Both the position numbers and the translations under genes were made by a program. This document shows positions 1 to 4,052 of a stretch of DNA of 6,589 nucleotides, one piece after another. This stretch comes from Damh-18 sp964390945 (GTDB lineage Bacteria > Patescibacteriota > Minisyncoccia > Phycocordibacterales > UBA918), in contig CAYMIV010000027.1 in assembly GCA_964390945.1 (NCBI GenBank), positions 1 through 6,589 on the forward strand, given 5' to 3'. The notes under the pieces were generated by a model that did no database searches, was not told the origin of the DNA, and was given only the letters and a program-made list of their open reading frames with translations. Position 1 is the first letter of the stretch; every line of letters begins with the position of its first letter.

Positions 1-79
1 TTCTTCCTGAACATAATGGCGCTTACGCACCAATGTTCAGAATAAATCCTGAACGTGATGCAAAGCATCTGTTCAGAAA
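1..79 (-). other. apparent insertion inside 23S rRNA: tandem hairpins
   Basis: After the block matching E. coli 23S to about nucleotide 240, the minus strand runs into two consecutive hairpins that share the same arms, CTGAAC and GTTCAG (plus-strand arms 7-12/35-40 and 49-54/71-76). The inner stems are GGCGC/GCACC (18-22/27-31, closing a GNRA-type GTAA loop on the minus strand) and GATGC/GCATC (57-61/65-69). The conserved AGTAGCGGCGAGCGAA sequence expected here is absent up to the window edge, so an intervening sequence or intron of at least about 80 nt is likely. A lineage-specific expansion of the rRNA helix is the alternative. The far junction is not visible. Confidence 0.55.
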
Positions 80-308
80 GAAAGTTCCGTATATTGCTTT
101 CTCTTCCTGGAGCTACTGAAATGTTTTACTTCGCTCCGTATGCTCCCTCTTACAAGGGTACCTGCCGTAAGCAGGTGAGTTTCCTCATTCGGACATCTCG
201 GGATATAACGATTGTTTGGCATCTCCCCCGAGCTTATCGCAGCCATACCACGTCCTTCATCGCTTCTTGAAACCTAGGCATCCACCATACACCCTTCCAT
301 TCCCACAG
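1..308 (-). rRNA. rrl: 23S ribosomal RNA, 5' end (partial)
   Basis: The minus strand carries the conserved 5' domain of bacterial 23S rRNA: GGTGGATGCC, then GCGATGAAGGACGTGGTA, CTGCGATAAGC, the CCGAATGAGGAAAC block and the AGGAAGAGAAAGCAA block, in the expected order and spacing. The mature 5' end is placed near 308 by counting back from GGATGCC as in E. coli; the exact end is uncertain by several bases. Only about the first 240 nt of the gene (E. coli numbering) are present, and the rest lies beyond the left edge. Similarity to the standard gene stops near position 80, where the usual AGTAGCGGCGAGCGAA block should follow but a pair of hairpins begins instead. No 16S or tRNA gene precedes it; the next upstream minus-strand units are a small RNA candidate and a protein gene. 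Confidence 0.93.
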
Positions 309-676
309 GGAATGCTGTACACCGCTGTACAATTTTTGAGTGTGTCCCGCTTGCAAAAATACATATGCAAACGGAACTGTTGTGTATTTGTTTTCATGGA
401 GCGGACGAAAAGACCCGAGTACGATGTGTACCACAAATCTTTAACGCTCCACGAAACCTGCTCGTGCACTTTTCATCTTTATGTATGAGTTCTGAACCTC
501 ACAATAGTCTTTCGACTTCGTTGAGAATAAAAACCTCTACACCAAAGAAAAGTGCACGATACCTATACGCGTCGAACGTATAGGATTTTTCGAAACGAGA
601 CTTATCATCTCGTTCCTAGGATATGCGATTATATGACCATCGTCATACAACTCCCGTCACACAAAGCACCCGGACC
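309..676 (-). promoter_or_regulatory. 23S rRNA leader (untranslated, highly structured)
   Basis: This stretch lies between the putative 23S promoter and the mature 5' end and holds no convincing protein gene, tRNA or 16S sequence. It is rich in inverted repeats: ATTCCC/GGGAAT (299-313, at the 23S boundary), GTACA/TGTAC (317-330), CCGCTTGCA/TGCAAACGG (347-374), a 12-bp repeat at 463-474/547-558, CCTATACG/CGTATAGG (562-584) and AACGAGA/TCTCGTT (594-614). These fit a precursor rRNA leader processed by ribonucleases, which is inferred from position and structure only. Short overlapping ORFs here lack SD sites and recognisable content. Confidence 0.6.
463..558. repeat. 12-bp perfect inverted repeat in the 23S leader
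   Basis: CGTGCACTTTTC (463-474) and GAAAAGTGCACG (547-558) are exact reverse complements separated by 72 nt. The enclosed segment carries its own small hairpin, AGTC/GACT (506-517), with a GAAA loop on the minus strand. In the rRNA precursor this would close a roughly 96-nt branched domain, a plausible double-strand RNase processing target or folding domain. Confidence 0.6.
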
Positions 677-682
677 GAAGTC

Positions 683-711
683 CTTGTACAAAATGCTCTA
701 GGATTTGACAA
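683..711 (-). promoter_or_regulatory. promoter for the 23S rRNA transcript
   Basis: Read on the minus strand, TTGTCA (706-711) is followed after exactly 17 nt by TACAAG (683-688), matching the sigma70-type -35 and -10 consensus at 5 and 4 of 6 positions. Transcription would start near 676 and run through the leader into 23S. It lies just downstream of the terminator at 744-764, so the 23S transcript appears to be an independent unit. Confidence 0.6.
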
Positions 712-743
712 TGATCACACGCATTCTCGTTGAATTTTTGACT

Positions 744-764
744 AAAAAAACCGCATGATGCGGT
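744..764 (-). terminator. intrinsic terminator of the small RNA unit
   Basis: The minus strand reads ACCGCA TCA TGCGGT followed by seven T residues: a 6-bp GC-rich stem with a 3-nt loop and U tract. It closes the short unit started by the promoter at 835-862 and separates it from the 23S promoter. Confidence 0.8.
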
Positions 765-828
765 CGCAAGCATCCTTACGAATGTTGCTCCGCTAGAGGT
801 TGCTTTTAGTGAAATTCATAAACACGTA
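744..828 (-). ncRNA. candidate small RNA, about 85 nt
   Basis: A strong promoter (835-862) and an intrinsic terminator (744-764) bracket about 85 nt with no room for a normal protein gene. Upstream of the terminator stem, the transcript can form a GCAA/TTGC stem extended by ATTC/GGAT around a GTAA loop (about 767-789), and a small CTC/GAG hairpin. The only ORF is an 8-codon ATG...TAG reading MNFTKSNL at about 818-792, without a clear SD, so a leader peptide cannot be excluded. It does not match the conserved apical region of SRP RNA or the tRNA-like ends of tmRNA. The family is not recognised. Confidence 0.5.
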
Positions 829-834
829 GGCGCC

Positions 835-862
835 ATTATATACGAAAGTATTTTGAAGTCAA
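835..862 (-). promoter_or_regulatory. strong sigma70-type promoter for the small RNA
   Basis: On the minus strand TTGACT (857-862), a 16-nt spacer and a perfect TATAAT (835-840) give the best promoter match in the window. The predicted start is near 828. Nothing but the 85-nt unit lies between it and the next terminator. Confidence 0.75.
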
Positions 863-1011
863 CAGGCAAGTCTTGATATGGGGCATTGCGGCTTGCTTAT
901 TGGGCGTAACCTCAATTTAATGGCTCATTTCGATGCTATTCCCCACTCGCCCGTTATGGATTAACGTGGGGTTTGGGTGCGACATACTTAAATGTTGTCA
1001 GGTGGGTGTTT
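863..1011. other. intergenic stretch with one bulged hairpin
   Basis: No gene is visible between the regulator stop codon and the small RNA promoter. The stretch contains a hairpin at 941-971 made of CCCCA/TGGGG and CGTTA/TAACG stems around TGGAT, with a bulge on one side. It lacks a U tract on either strand, so I do not call it a terminator, though it may mark the 3' end of the regulator mRNA. Confidence 0.4.
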
Positions 1012-1635
1012 CTATTTGCGAGGCAGTTCGTCGCGAATGTTGAGTTTGTCGACAAGTATCTGGTATGGGTAATCAAACACGTCGCGGGTTAGTTTGTCGT
1101 ACATGCCAACACGATACGCGAGGTCTTCGGTTGTAAAGGATGCGTAACGAATTTCAATACCGAGTTCTGATTCGAGTGAGCGCATTGCTACCTCTATTTT
1201 GTTCTCATTAAGTTTTTTCATTGCAATAATGACATCGAGTCGGCGATCAAACTCGCGCATGAAAATACCCGCCATCGCAACGAAGTCGACTGGACCAACT
1301 TTCCGAATGTGCTTCATGAGCGTTTTTCCATCAATTGGCGCAGTCTCGAAAAGAAATGTTTGGAGCGATGAGAGTTGCGGAAACTTGTGGTTGAGGGCGT
1401 ACACCTGTGCACGCACTTTTATATTCTTGTCCGGTCGTTGGACATATACCATTTTCTTTTTTATGACCTCTGCTCGTTCAAGTGCATTCATCTCGGTGCG
1501 TGCGGTGCGACGCACAAGCTTGGCGCGACGACTGATGTCATCGAACGTAAATACCTGCGACGGATTGAAGAGAAAGAAGCGAAGGAGTTTGACCCGTGCC
1601 GGTGAACCAAAAAGAATTGCGAGTGGGTCTACCAT
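1012..1635 (-). CDS. winged-helix / nucleotidyltransferase-like regulator
   Basis: A 207-residue protein. Residues 5-62 form a winged helix-turn-helix resembling ArsR-type DNA-binding domains (LFGSPARVKLLRFFLFNP, then a recognition region around RRAKLVRRTARTEM and a basic wing ending KKK). Residues 112-200 resemble the nucleotidyltransferase-like C-terminal half seen in similarly organised Patescibacteria proteins: a GIFM...DRRLDVII strand pair (123-137) and a conserved-looking end, MYDKLTRDVFDYPYQILVDKL. The canonical GSxxxG...DxD catalytic signature is not intact, so enzyme activity is doubtful; a sensor or regulatory role is inferred. The ATG at 1635 is chosen because an extended -10 box lies inside the longer alternative N-terminus (to 1695) and because the domain begins immediately after it. 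No SD is evident. It is divergent from the plus-strand HTH gene at 1818. Confidence 0.8.
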   Translation of the reverse strand: MVDPLAILFGSPARVKLLRFFLFNPSQVFTFDDISRRAKLVRRTARTEMNALERAEVIKKKMVYVQRPDKNIKVRAQVYALNHKFPQLSSLQTFLFETAPIDGKTLMKHIRKVGPVDFVAMAGIFMREFDRRLDVIIAMKKLNENKIEVAMRSLESELGIEIRYASFTTEDLAYRVGMYDKLTRDVFDYPYQILVDKLNIRDELPRK

Positions 1636-1657
1636 AGTTTCAAAAAATAGTGGGCTG

Positions 1658-1663
1658 ATTATA
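1658..1663 (-). promoter_or_regulatory. extended -10 promoter of the regulator gene
   Basis: The minus strand reads TGCTATAAT, a perfect -10 hexamer with the TGn extension. No good -35 is present at 16-18 nt, as is common for extended -10 promoters. The start would be near 1651, leaving a leader of about 16 nt before the ATG at 1635. Confidence 0.6.
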
Positions 1664-1817
1664 GCACACGGTATATTACCCCCTACACTAGACACGGAAA
1701 GGGGTGAGTGTCGTGAGTTTGAATATACGAGAGTTCATTGACTTTCTTTAAATTTGATTTAAGGTTCATCTAGTTTGCTCTTCCCTTCAACGGTTCCCTT
1801 ACCTATGTGGAGGTTCG

Positions 1818-2179
1818 ATGTTTATTAAAAAAGTGCGCGCTCAGTTGAAGCTTTCACGACTTCAGCTGGCGATTCTTACCGGGTATCGGTTGCGACAATA
1901 CGGAATCATGAGCAGGGCCGGCGTGGGCAACTCAAGGATACCAACCCTGCCCTCAGAACATTGCTCCTGTTAATTGTTATCCCTGAGGTCTATGACCTTT
2001 TGATATTCAAGGCTTGCTACGAACGATACAAAACTCTCGCAGAGGTTCGTGCTCTTCTCTCCTTGGTCCGAAGACGTAAGGATACCATTGGGGGTATACG
2101 AGAGTCAGCCGTCGCCTTCCACAATCCTCAGTTCCCACCTGAAAAGCTCGGCTTTAGGGTCACCAAAGTACAGCCCTAG
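1818..2179 (+). pseudogene. XRE-type HTH protein, one-base frameshift
   Basis: An SD (GTGGAGG, ending 5 nt upstream) precedes ATG 1818. The first frame gives 22 codons (MFIKKVRAQLKLSRLQLAIL then TG) that look like the first helices of an XRE/Cro-type HTH, then changes to unrelated residues and stops near 1971. The frame reached by restoring one base at the GGG of 1881-1883 continues without a stop: VSVATIRNHEQGRRGQLKD..., supplying the recognition helix and the rest of a typical HTH, then an alpha-helical tail to the stop at 2177-2179. The joined product would be about 120 residues. The fault sits in a G run, so a sequencing or assembly error is as likely as a real mutation; no slippery heptamer supports programmed shifting. 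Probable role if intact: DNA-binding regulator. Confidence 0.75.
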
Positions 2180-2213
2180 CTTGTTACTCGTTCGTCCTTC
2201 AAAGGAGAAGGTT

Positions 2214-2315
2214 ATGTTTGACAGCTACGACTCAAGCGACTCAAGACACGCCCCCTTCACCAAAAGTGATGCGCGAAAGACTGCAGAGAGGCTGTCGACC
2301 TCTCCCCACACATAA
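2214..2315 (+). CDS. small hypothetical protein (33 aa)
   Basis: ATG 2214 lies 5 nt after AAAGGAGAAGG, the strongest SD in the window, and the ORF runs 33 codons to TAA, 35 nt after the frameshifted HTH gene and ahead of a terminator. The product is hydrophilic and rich in Ser, Asp, Lys and Arg, with no membrane segment or recognised motif. The SD and its position in the transcript argue for translation; the amino-acid content gives no function. Confidence 0.45.
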   Translation: MFDSYDSSDSRHAPFTKSDARKTAERLSTSPHT

Positions 2316-2351
2316 TCAAAGTTGAGATATGCGAAACTTGGCAACTGATGC

Positions 2352-2374
2352 ACATCTAATTGTGATAAAGATGT
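2352..2374. repeat. short inverted repeat, ACATCT/AGATGT
   Basis: A 6-bp dyad with an 11-nt AT-rich centre lies between the 33-codon ORF and the terminator. It could be an operator for an HTH protein or a chance repeat; the sequence alone does not decide. Confidence 0.25.
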
Positions 2375-2391
2375 AATATTGTTGTAGTCTC

Positions 2392-2422
2392 AAATCCCGC
2401 GCGTGCGCGGGATTTTTGTTTT
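2392..2422 (+). terminator. intrinsic terminator
   Basis: AAATCCCGCGC and GCGCGGGATTT form an 11-bp stem around a minimal loop and are followed by a T-rich run (TTTTTGTTTTT) on the plus strand. It ends the HTH and 33-codon transcript and isolates the next gene, which has its own promoter. The minus-strand side lacks a comparable U tract. Confidence 0.85.
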
Positions 2423-2444
2423 TAATTGAAAGTCTCCTCTTTTG

Positions 2445-2472
2445 TTGACAACGCGGATAGAACCTGTAAAAA
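2445..2472 (+). promoter_or_regulatory. promoter of the MgsA_C-like gene
   Basis: A consensus TTGACA (2445-2450), a 16-nt spacer and TAAAAA (2467-2472, 4 of 6 matches) follow directly after the terminator. A start near 2479 would give a leader of about 30 nt to ATG 2510. This is part of the reason for choosing that start codon. Confidence 0.55.
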
Positions 2473-2509
2473 GAGGTCGGGAATGTTACCTACAACTGAG
2501 GATTTCATC

Positions 2510-3091
2510 ATGACAAAAAACCTGGTGCTCGGTGGCAAGTTTGGTATCAACTGGCAAGACTCGACGTCCGCATCCGGCTACAATCTTGCGGAAGTTCGGT
2601 CGGCCTTCATCAAGAAGCTTCGTCAAGGAAACGAGTGGGAGGCACTCTACTGGGCAATCGAATTGCTCGACACCGACCCGGCAGTAGTAAAGCCGGTCTG
2701 GGACGACCTCGAGGTGTTCGCACTCGAGGATGTTGGGCTCGCAAACACCGAAGCTCTCGTGCAGGTTCAAGCGACACGTTTGCTGTACGAACGTCTTCCG
2801 ACAAACGACAGCCGTCGTTACATTTCGATTGCGTCTGTTACCTGTTACCTCGCCCGCACGAAAAAGACGCGGTATCAGAATGAAATCCTCGCCGACGTAC
2901 AACACGAAAGAGCTACGGGGGCAGTTCATCTCGATATTCCCGATGAGGCTCTGGATATGCACGTACGGCGAGGTCGCGAACGTGGACGAGGACTGCTGCA
3001 CTACCTCACCGCTGCTTCACGACTCGCTAATAAGATGCCTTTCCCTCGGCAATACAGAAACAAGCAGCTTGCCCGCGCGAAAAAGGCGTAG
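2510..3091 (+). CDS. stand-alone MgsA/RarA C-terminal-like domain protein
   Basis: A 193-residue protein resembling the C-terminal helical domain of MgsA/RarA (replication-associated recombination protein A), the oligomerisation and collar part of a clamp-loader-like AAA+ ATPase. Visible marks are YNLAEVRSAFIKKLRQG (24-40), EALYWAIELL (44-53), the signature EDVGLANTEAL (73-83, compare SEDVGLADP in RarA) and CYLARTKKTR (112-121). The AAA+ module with Walker A and B is absent, and nothing upstream in any frame supplies it. ATG 2510 has GAGG 8 nt upstream and fits the promoter at 2445-2472; ATG 2483 (202 residues) is an alternative, but its SD would lie before the predicted transcript start. The C-terminus is basic (KQLARAKKA), which may favour nucleic-acid contact. 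A role in replication or repair is inferred from the domain only. Confidence 0.65.
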   Translation: MTKNLVLGGKFGINWQDSTSASGYNLAEVRSAFIKKLRQGNEWEALYWAIELLDTDPAVVKPVWDDLEVFALEDVGLANTEALVQVQATRLLYERLPTNDSRRYISIASVTCYLARTKKTRYQNEILADVQHERATGAVHLDIPDEALDMHVRRGRERGRGLLHYLTAASRLANKMPFPRQYRNKQLARAKKA

Positions 3092-3108
3092 AGGTACGCC
3101 TGCTTGAG

Positions 3109-3140
3109 CCCCCGCAATTCATCGCGGGGGTTTGCTTTTT
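3109..3140 (+). terminator. intrinsic terminator of the MgsA_C-like gene
   Basis: CCCCCGC (3109-3115) and GCGGGGG (3124-3130) form a 7-bp stem with an 8-nt loop, followed by TTTGCTTTTT. It begins 17 nt after the stop codon. Confidence 0.9.
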
Positions 3141-3149
3141 ATATAAGTG

Positions 3150-3173
3150 TTACTTGAGAGTTACCTTCGCACC
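3150..3173 (-). pseudogene. rplL 3'-end fragment, copy 3
   Basis: On the minus strand this reads GAKVTLK then TAA, identical in protein to the last seven residues of the intact L7/L12 gene at 3673-4035. Four of the seven codons differ from the intact gene, all synonymously. Similarity may continue for a few bases (GGTGAC) but is lost before the dyad element at 3181. There is no start codon or room for a gene, so it cannot be expressed independently. Confidence 0.75.
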
Positions 3174-3180
3174 GTCACCC

Positions 3181-3228
3181 GTCACTAAGTATAATTTCTC
3201 GCGTTGCTCGAATTCTGCTAAGTGCCCC
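3181..3228. repeat. 48-nt dyad element, copy 2
   Basis: Begins GTCACTAAGTA and ends CGAATTCTGCTAAGTGCCCC, closely matching the element at 3499-3547, with a diverged centre. The arms 3183-3197 and 3210-3224 pair on the plus strand with two T-G wobbles where the other copy has Watson-Crick pairs, and keep the same A-A mismatch at the fifth pair. It directly abuts an rplL 3'-end fragment, like the other copy. Confidence 0.75.
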
Positions 3229-3376
3229 TCCTTGCAGGAGCTGTTCAGGTTGTATGATATTTTTCAAAATATCGACAACCTCTTACGACAGTCCCCCAGA
3301 CTGTCTCACTCCGCCTCGCTGGTTCGGCACATTATGAATAGCGCCTCACATCGATGCGGCCTCGGCACGAAAGTGC
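3229..3376. other. structured element with CCCCA-loop hairpin, copy 2
   Basis: Non-coding sequence of three or four hairpins: CTCCT/AGGAG (3228-3240), GGTTGT...ACAACC enclosing GATATTTT/AAAATATC (3248-3280), GACAGTC-CCCCA-GACTGTC (3287-3305) and GCAC-GAAA-GTGC (3366-3377). The third matches the apical hairpin of the element at 3541-3622 in loop position and sequence while its stem bases are changed in a paired way. It lies between a dyad element and a terminator hairpin, as the other copy does. Which strand is transcribed is not clear; the GAAA loop is a plus-strand GNRA tetraloop. Confidence 0.55.
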
Positions 3377-3383
3377 ACTACTA

Positions 3384-3440
3384 AAATTTTCCAACAAAAA
3401 ACATCCGCACCCGCGGATGTTTTTTGTTGTCCGAAAATTT
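3384..3440. terminator. long terminator-like hairpin after rplL fragment copy 2
   Basis: CAACAAAAAACATCCGC (3392-3408) and its exact complement (3413-3429) form a 17-bp stem around ACCC, extended outside by AAATTTTC/GAAAATTT (3384-3391/3433-3440). The A run on one arm gives a T run on the other, so it can act in both directions. It starts at the stop codon of the rplL fragment, which suggests it was the terminator of that former rplL copy. Confidence 0.8.
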
Positions 3441-3495
3441 ACTTAAGGGTGACTTTCGCGCCAGCCTCTTCGAGCTTTGCTTTGAGTGCCTCCTC
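3439..3495 (-). pseudogene. rplL 3'-end fragment, copy 2
   Basis: Reads EEALKAKLEEAGAKVTLK and TAA on the minus strand, matching the last 17 residues of the intact L7/L12 (EALKTKLEEAGAKVTLK) with one replacement, T to A. Of these 17 codons, 10 differ synonymously from the intact gene and one non-synonymously. This is far from what free decay gives and implies the fragment was recently a selected coding end. It lacks the N-terminal domain, hinge and most of the C-terminal domain, and abuts the dyad element 3 nt upstream. Confidence 0.9.
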
Positions 3496-3498
3496 ACA

Positions 3499-3547
3499 GT
3501 CACTAAGTAGAATTCTTCCTGTTCAGTCGAATTCTACTAAGTGCTCC
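3499..3547. repeat. 49-nt dyad element, copy 1
   Basis: CACTAAGTAGAATTC (3501-3515) and GAATTCTACTAAGTG (3529-3543) form a 15-bp imperfect palindrome with a single internal A-A mismatch and a 13-nt loop. The ends GTCACTAAGTA and TCGAATTCT-CTAAGTGC-CC are shared with the copy at 3181-3228. The shape, an imperfect dyad with a conserved unpaired base, is reminiscent of hairpins recognised by single-strand recombinases (REP, IS200/IS605 ends, attC), but the sequence matches none of their consensus motifs that I know. Confidence 0.8.
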
Positions 3548-3622
3548 GAGCCGGTCTCAACACGAAACCTTTCGAAATAGTCTCCCAGACTATTTCGAAA
3601 GGCGTGTTTCCGACTCTGAGGC
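3541..3622. other. structured element with TCCCA-loop hairpin, copy 1
   Basis: A long imperfect hairpin. The apex is a perfect 15-bp stem, CCTTTCGAAATAGTC (3568-3582) with GACTATTTCGAAAGG (3588-3602), around TCCCA. Below it are AACACG/CGTGTT (3559-3564/3603-3608) and an outer stem GCTCCGAGCCGG with CCGACTCTGAGGC containing a bulge and mismatches. The outer stem overlaps the dyad element on the left and the rplL-complementary segment 3616-3630 on the right. It is non-coding, with no match to a known RNA class that I recognise. Confidence 0.6.
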
Positions 3623-3623
3623 A

Positions 3624-3659
3624 TTGAAAAAGCGAAGACATTTGGCTTCGCTTTTTCAA
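3624..3659 (-). terminator. terminator of rplL
   Basis: TTGAAAAAGCGAAG and CTTCGCTTTTTCAA form a 14-bp stem with an 8-nt loop, starting 13 nt after the rplL stop on the minus strand and ending in a U run that is part of the stem. It is the expected end of the rplJ-rplL operon. Confidence 0.8.
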
Positions 3660-3672
3660 AAGTGTGTTTACC

Positions 3673-4035
3673 TTATTTAAGGGTTACCTTAGCACCCGCT
3701 TCCTCGAGTTTCGTTTTCAATGCCTCAGCATCCTCTTTCTTGAGGCCTTCCTTCACGACGGCTGGTGCGCCATCTACCATGTCCTTCGCCTCCTTGAGGC
3801 CAAGACCGAGAGTCTCCTTGATAACCTTGATGACGGCAATCTTCTGCGCGCCACCATCGGTGAGCTCAACAGTGAACTCACTCTGTTCCTCACCAGCATC
3901 GGCTGCTGCTGCAGGACCCGCAACAGCAACAGCTGCCGCTGAAACTCCCCACTTCTCTTCAATCGCCTTCACGAGTTCGTTGAGTTCGAGAACGGTCATC
4001 TTCTCTACTGCTTCGATAATTTTAGCTTGATCCAT
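3673..4035 (-). CDS. rplL: 50S ribosomal protein L7/L12
   Basis: A full-length 120-residue L7/L12, the flexible stalk protein that binds L10 as dimers and recruits translation GTPases. The N-terminal dimerisation helices (1-30, MTVLELNELVKAIEEKWGV) are followed by an Ala-rich hinge (about 33-48) and the C-terminal domain with KIAVIKVIKETLGLGLKEAKDMVDGAP and the terminal EEAGAKVTLK. It lies 174 nt downstream of rplJ, in the usual order, with a folded spacer between. The ATG has no SD (upstream sequence AAAAATTGGCAC), and neither does rplJ. Two more copies of its 3' end lie downstream, and codons 104-108 are perfectly complementary to a segment 84 nt past them (3616-3630). Confidence 0.98.
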   Translation of the reverse strand: MDQAKIIEAVEKMTVLELNELVKAIEEKWGVSAAAVAVAGPAAAADAGEEQSEFTVELTDGGAQKIAVIKVIKETLGLGLKEAKDMVDGAPAVVKEGLKKEDAEALKTKLEEAGAKVTLK

Positions 4036-4052
4036 GTGCCAATTTTTCTTAT

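Noticed and set aside
55..583. Several short ORFs on both strands
   Set aside because: They overlap 23S rRNA and its leader; they have no SD or protein-like pattern.
744..828. SRP RNA, tmRNA or tRNA
   Set aside because: The conserved SRP apical internal loops, the tmRNA tRNA-like ends and a tRNA T-arm are all absent.
1199..1741. 180-codon plus-strand ORF
   Set aside because: It lies antisense to the wHTH/NTase-like gene, which has clear domain content and a promoter; the ORF's product is Ser/Arg-rich without domain character.
1738..1760. Promoter for the HTH gene using TTGACT at 1738
   Set aside because: No acceptable -10 hexamer lies 15-18 nt downstream.
2486..3001. 171-codon minus-strand ORF
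   Set aside because: It is antisense to the MgsA_C-like gene and has no recognisable domain or ribosome site.
3154..3384. 76-codon plus-strand ORF
   Set aside because: It covers an rplL fragment in antisense plus the dyad and hairpin elements, and has no SD; structure explains the sequence better than coding.
3181..3547. Integron attC or CRISPR-like array
   Set aside because: There are only two copies of the dyad element, no GTTRRRY/RYYYAAC boxes, no cassettes with ORFs, and irregular spacing far longer than CRISPR spacers.
3229..3622. Group II or group I intron
   Set aside because: I could not find a domain V-like catalytic hairpin or a recognisable P3/P7 core, and no intron-encoded protein is present. 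The 15-nt complementarity alone is not enough.
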